DNA from: Streptomyces sp. NBC_00390
GTDB taxonomy: Bacteria > Actinomycetota > Actinomycetes > Streptomycetales > Streptomycetaceae
Assembly: GCF_036057275.1 (NCBI RefSeq)
Contig: NZ_CP107945.1
Location: 6,882,001 to 6,946,000, forward strand
DNA: 64,000 bases
Reading direction: 5' to 3'
Within the stretch, counting starts at the first letter, position 1. The number at the start of each line of letters is the position of its first letter. The position numbers were made by a program, and so were the translations under genes. The notes under the pieces were generated by a model, which was not told the DNA's origin, did not search any database, and worked only from the letters and a program-made list of their open reading frames with translations. Shown piece after piece: positions 17,595 through 26,187 of this stretch.

Positions 17595-18968
17595 TCACAT
17601 CTCGAACGACTCGTGGTGGATTCGGCGGGAGGGCACGCCCGCCGCGCGCAGTGCGTTGTACGACTCCTCGGCCAGACCGGGCGGCCCGCAGAGGTAGACG
17701 TCGTGCTCATCGATGTCGGGCAGCACCTGTGTGAGGCGCTCGGTCGTGATCTCGGGCCGCGCCCCGTCCGGCCCGTTCACGGCGTACATCAGCCGCGCGC
17801 TGCGGGCGTCCGCGATCTCCCGCAGTTCGCTCCACAGCGCCAGGTCCTGGGTCTTGCCGGCCCGGTAGAGCAGGGTCAGATCCCCGGGACCGCCGGGCAG
17901 CGTCTCGAACAGCGCCCGCAGCGGCGTGATACCGGCTCCGCCGGCGATCAGCAGCACCTTGTTCCGGCTCCGCCGTCCTGCGGTCATCGCGCCGTACGGA
18001 CCCTCCGCCCAGACGCGCGTCCCGGGCTGAAGCTCGGACAGGGCCGTGCTGTGCTTGCCGACGGCCTTGACGGTGATACGCAGCAGATCAGGGCGGGGAG
18101 GGGCGGACAGGGAGTACGGATTGGCGCTCCAGCGCAGGCCCTTGGTGAGGAACCGCCAGCGGAAGAACTGGCCCGCCTGAGCACCGAGCCGGTGCAGCCG
18201 CCGCCCGCTGATCAGCACGGAGACCACGCCAGGCGCCTCGTCCACCACGGACTCGACCCGCATCCGGTGCCAGAGGTTCAGCCGCACGGGCGCCAGGACC
18301 CGGTACCAGACGAGCAGCGCACCGACTGCCGCGTACAGGACGTACCAGACCGTTCGTGCGGTCGGGTTCGCCACGAACTCGGTGCCGGTGGCCAGCTGGT
18401 GCCAGAAGGTCAGGTACACCGCGGCGTAGGTGAGCAGATGGAGGTAGTACCAGGTCTCGTAGTGCATCCGGCGGCGTATCGCGCCGGCCGAGACGAAGCC
18501 GACCACCAGCAGCAGTGTGGTGCCGATCGCCGCCTTGATCATTTCGGGGAAGTCGAGGACCACGGTGACCGTCTGCTCGACGACACCGGTACGGGCCTGA
18601 ACGGCGTAGCCCCAGACGGTCAGGACGACATGCGCGACGACGAGGCTGATCGCATACCGGCCGCTCATCGCGTGCCAGCGGGTCGCCCGGTCGGAACCCA
18701 CGCGCCGTTCCAGTGCCGGCACACGCGCCATCTGCAGCACCACGAGCGCGATCATGTACCCGCCGAGCAGGCCGGTGATCCGGCCCGCCCCGATCAGCCA
18801 CTCGGCGGTGTTCATCCCGACCACGGCCGTGTTCTGCCACCACAGCCACAGCACTGCCGCCGCGCCCGCCCAGGCAAGGCCCAGCAGCATCACTGCCGGG
18901 TTGCGCCTGGGCCGGATCGCGCGCATGGTCTGGCGCCTGGCGGCCCGACCGCTCTGAATCATCGCCAC
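17595..18968 (-). CDS. Ferric-reductase-like transmembrane flavin oxidoreductase
   Basis: A 457-residue protein with six or so transmembrane helices carrying paired His (RWHAMSGRYAISLVVAHVVL; YYLHLLTYAAVYLTFWHQLA) for two b hemes, then a cytoplasmic FAD domain (NPYSLSAPP) and an NAD(P) domain (LLIAGGAGITPLRALFE, YLCGPPG). It should pass electrons from NAD(P)H through FAD and heme to the outer face. GTG 18968 has GAGGAG at good spacing. The FMN-bind and ApbE genes follow in the same operon, so the FMN-bind protein is the probable acceptor. Confidence 0.9.
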   Translation of the reverse strand: MAMIQSGRAARRQTMRAIRPRRNPAVMLLGLAWAGAAAVLWLWWQNTAVVGMNTAEWLIGAGRITGLLGGYMIALVVLQMARVPALERRVGSDRATRWHAMSGRYAISLVVAHVVLTVWGYAVQARTGVVEQTVTVVLDFPEMIKAAIGTTLLLVVGFVSAGAIRRRMHYETWYYLHLLTYAAVYLTFWHQLATGTEFVANPTARTVWYVLYAAVGALLVWYRVLAPVRLNLWHRMRVESVVDEAPGVVSVLISGRRLHRLGAQAGQFFRWRFLTKGLRWSANPYSLSAPPRPDLLRITVKAVGKHSTALSELQPGTRVWAEGPYGAMTAGRRSRNKVLLIAGGAGITPLRALFETLPGGPGDLTLLYRAGKTQDLALWSELREIADARSARLMYAVNGPDGARPEITTERLTQVLPDIDEHDVYLCGPPGLAEESYNALRAAGVPSRRIHHESFEM

Positions 18969-19070
18969 CGCTGCTCCTCGGCTGTTCCGTATCGCTCAGG
19001 TGGATACGGAGACGAGCCTCCAGGAGTTCAATCTGCGGGGCGCTTGTGTCAGCTGTGGGCCGGCTGTGCG

Positions 19071-19784
19071 TCAGTAGCGGGTGATGGCCGTGGGCCCGGA
19101 GGCCGTTCCGATCGCGATGTGCGGATGGCGGAACCTGTCGGCCCAGGCCAGGATCTTCACCATGGCCGACTCCGGGACGGACACGCAACCGGCCGTCGCG
19201 CCACGCCCGTTGACGTGCAGGAAGATGCCGGCACCCCGGCCGCGCACCGGACGGTCGTAGTTGAAACCGATGACGAGGGCGTGGGCGTACTGCGTGGTGT
19301 ACGAGACCAGATGCTCCGACTCGGTGCCCCGGCAGTCCCTGGGCAGGCCTTCCACCCAGCGGTTGTACGTACGGGCCGCGTTGTCCTGGCACCACCAGGA
19401 GCGCTCGGTCACCTTGCGGTACCGGTAGTCGGTGCCGACGGGCGCCGGTTTGATCCCGAACGCGTACGGCATGCCGAACAGCCCGGTCGGTGTGGTGGAG
19501 GTGCCCTGCTTGCGGCTGTCGCCCTCGACCAGGCCGTTCGCACCGAAACGGGCGTCCGTCGAACCCGCGGCCACCCACTGCCCGTCCGGACGGCGGTCCC
19601 ACCAGGTGACCTTCCCGGTCGTGGACCCGGGGCCCGGGGCCTCGGCGGTGATCAGCTGGCTGCCGCCGCCGGTGTCCGCCATACGGGCGGGCAGGGGCGT
19701 AGGAACGGGGTCGGGCGCGGCCGCGACGGAACCCGAGGCGAGCAGGAACAGCAGCACGATGCCAAGTGCAGGACGAGGGCGCAT
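19071..19784 (-). CDS. Secreted L,D-transpeptidase-like (YkuD) protein
   Basis: A 237-residue protein with a cleavable signal peptide (MRPRPALGIVLLFLLASGSVAAA). The catalytic part holds HALVIGFNY, IFLHVNGRGATAGCVSVPE with the nucleophile Cys200, and TPTGLFGMPYAFG, the layout of YkuD-type enzymes that form 3-3 cross-links in peptidoglycan or attach proteins. It lies 100 bases upstream of the ferric-reductase-like gene on the same strand, but an independent role is likely. Confidence 0.82.
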   Translation of the reverse strand: MRPRPALGIVLLFLLASGSVAAAPDPVPTPLPARMADTGGGSQLITAEAPGPGSTTGKVTWWDRRPDGQWVAAGSTDARFGANGLVEGDSRKQGTSTTPTGLFGMPYAFGIKPAPVGTDYRYRKVTERSWWCQDNAARTYNRWVEGLPRDCRGTESEHLVSYTTQYAHALVIGFNYDRPVRGRGAGIFLHVNGRGATAGCVSVPESAMVKILAWADRFRHPHIAIGTASGPTAITRY

Positions 19785-19877
19785 GGTTCACGATGCTAAG
19801 CCCCGCCTCGGTGCGCCCGCCGTCCGGGCTGCGCCGCTCGGGTGCAGGACCGCGGGGCGGGCGCGGGTGAGTGCGCT

Positions 19878-20465
19878 TCAGTCGGTGCGGGCGGGAAGCG
19901 GCAGCGGGAGGGCGGGGAGCCCGTCCAGGCTCACGGCGACGTGCTCCTTCTTCTCGCAGTACGCCGCGAACTCCTCGTCCGTCTTGCGGCCGAAGTGCTC
20001 AGCGTGCTGGGTGCGTTCCTCGCGGTAGTCCATGAACGGCACCGCGAAACCGCAGGCGTCGCTGATCCGCACTGCGCGGACGACGATGATCGCGCGGGCG
20101 CTCGGGCCGTCGACCTGCTCGAAGTGGCCGATCCAGGCGGACCAACGAGGGTCGTCCCGGAAGATCGCCTCGCCGCGGCCGTGCACCCTCAGCACCTTGG
20201 GCGGCCCGGCGAACGCGCACCACATCAGCGTGATGCGCCCGTTGCCCTCCTCGCGCACATGGGCGATGGTCTCGGCCCCGCTGCCGCCGAAGTCGATGTA
20301 GGCCAGCGTCGTGGCGTCCACGACGACGAGCGTCCCGCTGCGCCCCTTCGGCGAGAGATTGACGTGTCCGTCTCCGGACAGCGGCGCGGTGGCCGTGAAG
20401 AAGACCGGCTGCTGCTCGATGAATTCGCGGATCCGGCCCTCTATGCGTTCATACGTTTGCCCCAT
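19878..20465 (-). CDS. Pyridoxamine-5'-phosphate-oxidase-fold protein
   Basis: A 195-residue split-barrel flavin/F420-binding protein. VFFTATAPLSGDGHVNLSPKG is the typical opening of the PNPOx-like family, followed by LAYIDFGGSGAETIAHV and RITLMWCAF. Many members bind FMN or F420 and reduce unknown substrates. ATG 20465 is preceded by GATAAT only six bases away, so the transcript could be leaderless. The frame extends 16 codons further upstream without a ribosome site. Confidence 0.75.
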   Translation of the reverse strand: MGQTYERIEGRIREFIEQQPVFFTATAPLSGDGHVNLSPKGRSGTLVVVDATTLAYIDFGGSGAETIAHVREEGNGRITLMWCAFAGPPKVLRVHGRGEAIFRDDPRWSAWIGHFEQVDGPSARAIIVVRAVRISDACGFAVPFMDYREERTQHAEHFGRKTDEEFAAYCEKKEHVAVSLDGLPALPLPLPARTD

Positions 20466-20505
20466 GGCTGAATTATCGGCCCCGTCCGGCCGCCCGGCCG
20501 GGCGT

Positions 20506-20880
20506 TCACGCATTGAGGCCGACGCGGCTCCGCATACCGCTCATCACGTAGTCGCTGAGCAAATGGGTGCACTGCCGGAGCAACCCGTCCACGCCGGCGT
20601 CGCCCCGCGGAACCTCGTCCAGCCAACGCTGCACGGCGGATTCGGCGCAGCCGGGGGTCGGTGTCGGCCGACAAGGCCACTGCAGCGCTCGGTTCGCTCA
20701 GCCCGCCGTGCGCCTTCAGCAGCCGGAAGGCGGCCCGGCGTGTGTGCGTGGGGCGCCACGCGGAGAGCCGGACCGTGGTCGACGGTGATGCGGGCGGCGA
20801 GCCGCCCCGTCCTGTCGCGCAGCCGGGCGGGCACCGGATACGGAGACGTCCGCAGAGTTTTCCCGGCCTGCCCGCCTCCG
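20506..20880 (-). pseudogene. Decayed gene with two apparent frameshifts
   Basis: Natural-looking protein segments follow one another in different frames: PVPARLRDRTGRLAARITVDHG, then AFRLLKAHGGLSEPSAAV and ALSADTDPRLR, then ESAVQRWLDEVPRGDAGVDG to LLSDYVMSGMRSRVGLNA and TGA at 20508-20506. Joined they read as one polypeptide, possibly HEAT-like, so I infer a gene broken by at least two frameshifts. No start is visible and the family is unknown. Confidence 0.5.
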
Positions 20881-20924
20881 TACGAGCCGCAGGGGCACGC
20901 CTCACCAGCGCATTCCTGCTTGCA

Positions 20925-20960
20925 TTGACAAAACATACGGAGGATTGCATAGTTATACCC
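20925..20960 (+). promoter_or_regulatory. argG promoter with ARG box
   Basis: A perfect -35 TTGACA (20925-20930), 17 bases, then CATAGT (20948-20953). An ARG-box-like element, GATTGCATAGTTATACCCATC (20944-20964), covers the -10; it shares TTGCATAG with the argC box. Repression by ArgR is therefore expected. The argG GTG is 36 bases downstream with GAAGGAGA before it. Confidence 0.75.
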
Positions 20961-20988
20961 ATCACCGAATGCACCGAAGGAGAAGCCA

Positions 20989-22182
20989 GTGACCGAGCGC
21001 GTCGTACTCGCCTACTCGGGCGGTCTGGACACCTCCGTCGCCATCGGCTGGATCGCCGAGGAGACGGGCGCCGAGGTCATCGCCGTTGCCGTGGACGTCG
21101 GCCAGGGCGGCGAGGACCTGGACGTCATCCGCAAGCGCGCGCTCGCCTGCGGTGCGGTGGAGGCGGAGGTCGCCGACGCCAAGGACGAGTTCGCCGAGGA
21201 GTACTGCCTTCCGGCGATCAGGGCCAACGCCCTCTACATGGACCGCTACCCGCTGGTCTCCGCCCTCTCCCGGCCCACCATCGTCAAGCACCTCGTCGCC
21301 GCCGCGAAGAAGCACGACGCCTCGGTCGTGGCCCACGGCTGTACCGGCAAGGGCAACGACCAGGTGCGGTTCGAGGCCGGTATCGTCGCCCTCGCTCCCG
21401 AGCTGAAGTGCATCGCCCCGGTCCGTGACTACGCCATGACCCGGGACAAGGCGATCGCGTTCTGCGAGGAGAAGCAGCTCCCGATCGCCACCAGCAAGAA
21501 GTCGCCGTACTCCATCGACCAGAACGTCTTCGGAAGGGCCGTCGAGACCGGCTTCCTGGAGGACATCTGGAACGCGCCGATCGAGGACATCTACGAGTAC
21601 ACCTCGAACCCGGCCACCCCCCGCGAGGCGGACGAGGTCGTCATCTCCTTCAAGGAGGGCGTCCCGCTCGCCATCGACGGCAAGCCCGTCACCGTCCTTC
21701 AGGCGATCCAGCAGCTCAACGAGCGGGCCGGCGCCCAGGGGATCGGCCGGATCGACATGGTCGAGGACCGGCTCGTCGGCATCAAGTCCCGTGAGGTCTA
21801 CGAGGCCCCGGGCGCGATCGCGCTGATCACCGCCCACCAGGAGCTCGAGAACGTCACCGTCGAGCGCGAGCTCGCCCGCTACAAGCGGCAGGTCGAGCAG
21901 CGCTGGGGCGAGCTGGTCTACGACGGCCTGTGGTTCTCCCCGCTCAAGCGCGCCCTGGACGGCTTCATCAACGAGGCCAACCAGCACGTCACCGGCGACA
22001 TCCGGATGACCCTGCACGGTGGCCGCGCGGTCGTCACCGGACGGAAGTCGGACTCCTCGCTGTACGACTTCAACCTGGCGACCTACGACTCGGGCGACAC
22101 CTTCGACCAGTCCAAGGCGCAGGGCTTCATCGAGATCTTCGGCCTGTCCCAGAAGATCGCCGCCAAGCGGGACCTGGCGTAA
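20989..22182 (+). CDS. argG: Argininosuccinate synthase
   Basis: A 397-residue ATP-dependent ligase joining citrulline and aspartate, penultimate arginine step. VLAYSGGLDTSVAIGWI (P-loop SGGxDS/T), AHGCTGKGNDQVRFE, PYSIDQNVFGRAVE and VTGRKSDSSLYDFNLATY are diagnostic. GTG 20989 follows GAAGGAGA at six bases. It is separated from argH by 106 bases and likely co-transcribed with it. Unlike some streptomycetes, where argG lies elsewhere, here it sits with the other arg genes. Confidence 0.97.
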   Translation: MTERVVLAYSGGLDTSVAIGWIAEETGAEVIAVAVDVGQGGEDLDVIRKRALACGAVEAEVADAKDEFAEEYCLPAIRANALYMDRYPLVSALSRPTIVKHLVAAAKKHDASVVAHGCTGKGNDQVRFEAGIVALAPELKCIAPVRDYAMTRDKAIAFCEEKQLPIATSKKSPYSIDQNVFGRAVETGFLEDIWNAPIEDIYEYTSNPATPREADEVVISFKEGVPLAIDGKPVTVLQAIQQLNERAGAQGIGRIDMVEDRLVGIKSREVYEAPGAIALITAHQELENVTVERELARYKRQVEQRWGELVYDGLWFSPLKRALDGFINEANQHVTGDIRMTLHGGRAVVTGRKSDSSLYDFNLATYDSGDTFDQSKAQGFIEIFGLSQKIAAKRDLA

Positions 22183-22212
22183 CAGCCGGCCCGGCAACCG
22201 CTGCCTCACCGC

Positions 22213-22258
22213 TACGGTGAGGTGGAGGTCCCCCAGGCCCCCGGGCCCGGGGGAGGTC
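22213..22258. repeat. GC-rich intergenic repeat/hairpin between argG and argH
   Basis: GGTCCCCCAGGCCCCCGGG followed by CCCGGGGGAGG forms a strong potential stem. The composition matches the modules at 11360-11402 and 46086-46275. It may stabilise or attenuate the argG-argH transcript. Confidence 0.4.
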
Positions 22259-22288
22259 GCACATCACCCGTCTTGAGGAGCAGAGCAA

Positions 22289-23716
22289 GTGAGCAGCAAC
22301 AGCGGTGACGTACGGCTCTGGGGCGGCCGTTTCGCCGACGGTCCCGCCGAGGCCCTGGCGAAGCTGTCCGCGTCGGTCCACTTCGACTGGCGTCTCGCGC
22401 CGTACGACATCGCCGGGTCCCGTGCCCACGCACGGGTGCTGCACAAGGCAGGCCTGCTGACCGAGGACGAGCTGACGCGCATGCTGGCCGGCCTCGACCG
22501 GCTCGAAGCCGATGTCGCCGACGGCTCGTTCGTGGGCACCATCGCCGACGAGGACGTCCACACCGCACTCGAGCGCGGCCTGCTCGAGCGGCTCGGCCCC
22601 GACCTCGGCGGCAAGCTGCGCGCCGGCCGGTCCCGCAACGACCAGGTCGCCACGCTCTTCCGGATGTATCTGCGCGACCACGCCCGGATCATCGGCGGCC
22701 TGATCGCCGAGCTGCAGGACGCCCTCGTCGGCCTCGCCGAGGCCCACCCGGACGTCGCCATGCCGGGCCGCACGCACCTCCAGCACGCCCAGCCGGTGCT
22801 GTTCGCCCACCACGTCCTGGCCCATGTCCAGTCGCTGTCCCGGGACGCCGAGCGGCTGCGTCAGTGGGACGAGCGGACGGCGGTCTCCCCGTACGGCTCC
22901 GGCGCGCTGGCCGGCTCCTCGCTCGGCCTCGACCCGGAGGCGGTCGCCCGCGACCTCGGCTTCGAGCACGGCTCCGCCGGCAACTCCATCGACGGCACGG
23001 CCTCGCGTGACTTCGTCGCCGAGTTCGCCTTCGTCACCGCGATGATCGGTGTGAACCTCTCCCGGATCGCCGAGGAGATCATCATCTGGAACACGAAGGA
23101 GTTCTCCTTCGTGACCCTGCACGACGCCTTCTCCACCGGCTCGTCGATCATGCCGCAGAAGAAGAACCCGGACATCGCCGAGCTCGCTCGCGGCAAGTCC
23201 GGCCGCCTCATCGGCAACCTGACCGGCCTGCTCGCCACGCTGAAGGCGCTCCCGCTCGCGTACAACCGCGACCTTCAGGAGGACAAGGAGCCGGTGTTCG
23301 ACTCCTGCGACCAACTCGAGGTGCTGCTCCCGGCGTTCACCGGGATGATGGCGACCCTCACGGTCAACCGGGAGCGGATGGAGGAGCTCGCCCCGGCCGG
23401 CTTCTCGCTCGCCACCGACATCGCCGAGTGGCTGGTCAAGCAGGGAGTGCCGTTCCGGGTCGCGCACGAGGTCGCCGGCGAGTGCGTCAAGGAGTGCGAG
23501 CAGCACGGCATCGAGCTGGACCAGCTCACCGACGAACAGTTCGCGAAGATCTCCGAGCACCTGACGCCCGAGGTGCGCACCGTGCTCGACGTCCCCGGCG
23601 CGCTCGCCTCGCGCAACGGGCGCGGCGGCACGGCTCCGTCCGCCGTCGCCGTCCAGCTCGCCGAGATCAAGGCGGACCTGGCGGTCCAGCACGCGTGGGC
23701 GACCGCGAAGAACTGA
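22289..23716 (+). CDS. argH: Argininosuccinate lyase
   Basis: A 475-residue fumarase-superfamily enzyme releasing arginine and fumarate. The signature SSIMPQKKNPDIAELARGK is intact, as are LWGGRFADGPAEAL, IADEDVHTALE, AGRSRNDQVATLFR and GRTHLQHAQPVLFAHH. GTG 22289 is preceded by GAGGAG. It is the last arg gene here; the next 130 bases hold a glycosyltransferase scrap and a hairpin. Confidence 0.97.
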   Translation: MSSNSGDVRLWGGRFADGPAEALAKLSASVHFDWRLAPYDIAGSRAHARVLHKAGLLTEDELTRMLAGLDRLEADVADGSFVGTIADEDVHTALERGLLERLGPDLGGKLRAGRSRNDQVATLFRMYLRDHARIIGGLIAELQDALVGLAEAHPDVAMPGRTHLQHAQPVLFAHHVLAHVQSLSRDAERLRQWDERTAVSPYGSGALAGSSLGLDPEAVARDLGFEHGSAGNSIDGTASRDFVAEFAFVTAMIGVNLSRIAEEIIIWNTKEFSFVTLHDAFSTGSSIMPQKKNPDIAELARGKSGRLIGNLTGLLATLKALPLAYNRDLQEDKEPVFDSCDQLEVLLPAFTGMMATLTVNRERMEELAPAGFSLATDIAEWLVKQGVPFRVAHEVAGECVKECEQHGIELDQLTDEQFAKISEHLTPEVRTVLDVPGALASRNGRGGTAPSAVAVQLAEIKADLAVQHAWATAKN

Positions 23717-23740
23717 CCTTCGACGGACAGGTCCCCCGGC

Positions 23741-23805
23741 CGCCGTCGTCGTGCCCGCGCCGCCGCGGTGCACGACGGCGGCGACCCGGCCGAGCAGCGC
23801 CTGGT
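23741..23805 (-). pseudogene. Short duplicate fragment of the rgt-like glycosyltransferase gene
   Basis: Read leftwards this encodes QALLGRVAAVVHRGGAGTTTA, nearly identical to QALFGRVAAVVHHGGAGTTTT in the intact glycosyltransferase at 26188-27423, and the DNA is similar over about 60 bases (compare 26466-26535). The fragment lies on the far side of helR, in the same orientation. It is a leftover of duplication or recombination around helR. Confidence 0.7.
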
Positions 23806-23816
23806 GGGCCACCGAC

Positions 23817-23846
23817 CCGGCCGGGAGCGGGCGTTCGCCCGGCCGG
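23817..23846 (-). terminator. Hairpin directly after helR
   Basis: CCGGCCGGG (23817-23825) pairs perfectly with CCCGGCCGG (23838-23846), starting two bases beyond the helR stop. The inner GGGCG/CGCCC can extend the structure. No U-run follows, which is usual for Streptomyces terminators. Confidence 0.6.
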
Positions 23847-23848
23847 CG

Positions 23849-25999
23849 TCAGGAGCTCGTGAGGATGACGAGTTGCCGCGTCGCTCGGGTCATCGCGACA
23901 TAGCGGTCGACCGCTCCTTCGATGCCGTTGCCGAACGCCTCCGGGTCGACGAGGACGACCAGGTCGAACTCGAGCCCCTTCGACAGCTCCGGGGTCAGCG
24001 ACCGGACGCGGGACGTCGTCCGGAACGCGGGATCGCCGATGACACAGGCGATCCCGTCGGCATGGGCGGCGAGCCACGTGTCGAGGATCGAGCTCAGATC
24101 CGAAGCAGCCCCGTGCAGGACGGGGACGCCGCCGCTGCGGATGGAGGTCGGCACGTTGGCGTCCGGGAGCACGGCCCGGATGACCGGCTCGGCCTCCGTC
24201 ATGATTTCCTCCGGCGTCCGGTAGTTGATGCTCAGGGAGGCCAGGCTGATCCGGTCGAGCCCGATCCGCTCGAGCCGTTCCTGCCACGACTCCGTGAACC
24301 CGTGCCTGGCCTGGGCACGGTCCCCCACAATGGTGAAGCTCCGGGACGGGCAGCGGAGCAGCAGCATCTGCCACTCCGCGTCGGTCAGTTCCTGAGCCTC
24401 GTCCACGACGATGTGCGCGAACGGGCCGGCGAGCAGGTCCGGTTCGGTGCCGGGCCGTGCGGTCTGGTCGACCAGGGTGTCCCGCAGGTCCTGTCCGCGC
24501 AGCATCGTCACCGCGCCTTCACCGTCGGCATCGGCCTCGAGCACGTTGTCGATGACGCCGGCCATGCGCTCGCGTTCGGCGGCGACAGAGGCTTTGTGCC
24601 GACGCTTGCGCAGTGACGCCTCCGGGTCGCCGAGCCGCTGCCGTGCCGCGTCCAGGAGCGGCAGGTCGGACACCGTCCAGGCCTGGGCGTCCCCGCGCTG
24701 CAGCTTCGACACGTCATCGCGGCTGAGCCAGGGAGCGCACTTGCGCAGGTAGGCGGGGACCGACCACAGGTCTCCGACGAGGTCGGCCGCTTCGAGCAGC
24801 GGCCACGCGCGGTTGAGGGCCGTGAGCAGTTCCCTGTTCTGCAGCAGCGACTTGCGCAGCAGGTCGGACGAGACGTCGTCGCCGTCGTGCTTGTCCACCA
24901 GGATCGTGAGCAGCTCCTCCCAGATCTGGTCGCGCGCCTCGTTGTGCGGAGTACCGGGTTCCGCTGCTTCGAACGCCACGGCCCAGTCGTCGGCGCTCAG
25001 CCGGATGTCGGACCAGTGGGTCGTGACCGTCATCCCCTCGGCGGGCGGCTCCTCGTAGAACCTGACGGCCGTCTCGATCGCCTCCACCATGTTCGCGGAC
25101 GACTTCAGGAGGGCCACGTGCGGGTCGGCCTCGATCGCCGCTGCGGCTCCCTCGGCGACGAGGTCCCGCAGGGTGCACGTCTGCACGCCCTCCTCTCCGA
25201 GGCTGGGGAGGACGTCGGAGACGTAGGCCAGGTAGGGCCGGTGGGGACCGACGAACAGCACGCCGCCCCGGCGGTGACCGAGACGGGGGTCGGAGTGGAG
25301 CAGGTAGGCGGAGCGGTGCAGAGCGACGACGGTCTTCCCCGTACCCGGACCGCCGTCGACGACGAGAGCGCCGCGGGATCCCGCGCGGATGATGGCGTCC
25401 TGGTCGGCCTGGATGGTGCCGAGCACGTCTCGCATCCGTGCCGACCGGTTACTGCCCAGGCTCGCGATGAAGGCGGACTGGTCGTCGAGCGCGGCGTGCC
25501 CGGCAAACCCGTCCGCGGTGAACACCTCGTCCCAGTAGTCGCTGATCAGGCCGCCGGTCCAGCGATACCTGCGGCGGCTTGCCAGACCCATCGGGTTGGC
25601 GTGGGTGGCTCCGAAGAACGGCTCAGCCGCGGGGGAGCGCCAGTCGAGCAGCAGCCGTCGGCCCGTACTGTCCGTAAGGCCGAGTCGTCCGACGTAGACA
25701 GGCTCGGGGTTGTCGGCGCCGGCCATGTGTCCGAGGCACAGGTCCAGACCGAAGCGACGCAGTGCGCGCAGGCGGGCGGTCAGCCGGTGGACCTCCATGT
25801 CCCGGTCCATCGCCTGCCGGCCCAGGCCGCCGGGCGCCCTGCGCGCGGCATCGAGGTGATCGGACAGCTCGGCGATCGACTGCTCGAGGCACTCCGTGAT
25901 GGCCGCGAAGTGCTGCTCATCGCCGGCGGTCAGCGTCGGGTCGGCCTTGGGAGAGAGGTGGTCGGGAAGGTCGAACGCGCTGGTGGTCAGGGGGTTCAC
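23849..25999 (-). CDS. helR: HelR, rifamycin-protecting HelD-like helicase
   Basis: A 716-residue UvrD/HelD-like SF1 protein. It has an N-terminal coiled-coil region (residues about 20-90), DWRSPAAEPFFGA, Walker A GGPGTGKTV with Lys222, VVDEAQELTDAEWQ (Walker B), GDRAQARHG, SINYRTPEEI and GLEFDLVVLVDPE/YVAMTRATRQLVIL near the end. From memory, sequence and length match Streptomyces HelR, which binds RNA polymerase, displaces rifamycins and gives resistance. GTG 25999 has GGAG eight bases upstream; the frame stays open upstream but is not needed. It lies 188 bases after the glycosyltransferase and probably shares its RAE promoter. Confidence 0.9.
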   Translation of the reverse strand: MNPLTTSAFDLPDHLSPKADPTLTAGDEQHFAAITECLEQSIAELSDHLDAARRAPGGLGRQAMDRDMEVHRLTARLRALRRFGLDLCLGHMAGADNPEPVYVGRLGLTDSTGRRLLLDWRSPAAEPFFGATHANPMGLASRRRYRWTGGLISDYWDEVFTADGFAGHAALDDQSAFIASLGSNRSARMRDVLGTIQADQDAIIRAGSRGALVVDGGPGTGKTVVALHRSAYLLHSDPRLGHRRGGVLFVGPHRPYLAYVSDVLPSLGEEGVQTCTLRDLVAEGAAAAIEADPHVALLKSSANMVEAIETAVRFYEEPPAEGMTVTTHWSDIRLSADDWAVAFEAAEPGTPHNEARDQIWEELLTILVDKHDGDDVSSDLLRKSLLQNRELLTALNRAWPLLEAADLVGDLWSVPAYLRKCAPWLSRDDVSKLQRGDAQAWTVSDLPLLDAARQRLGDPEASLRKRRHKASVAAERERMAGVIDNVLEADADGEGAVTMLRGQDLRDTLVDQTARPGTEPDLLAGPFAHIVVDEAQELTDAEWQMLLLRCPSRSFTIVGDRAQARHGFTESWQERLERIGLDRISLASLSINYRTPEEIMTEAEPVIRAVLPDANVPTSIRSGGVPVLHGAASDLSSILDTWLAAHADGIACVIGDPAFRTTSRVRSLTPELSKGLEFDLVVLVDPEAFGNGIEGAVDRYVAMTRATRQLVILTSS

Positions 26000-26187
26000 T
26001 TCTAGAGCTCCGATCTGAGGCCGCTTGCAGCCATTGCGCGCAGTAGGCGTCCGAACCGGCGTGAGGGACCAGGTGGCCATGACGGGCAACGCTCTGCCTG
26101 ACGTGGACCACATGGCCGTTGTCGGTTCAGGTCGCCAGGGTTCGCAGGTTGTTGCGTTACGGGTCCTGGCTCGACGATCCCGTGTGT

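Noticed and set aside
22127..23812. Long minus-strand open frame opposite argH
   Set aside because: argH is unmistakable on the plus strand; only the beginning of the antisense frame (the GT scrap) has real similarity.
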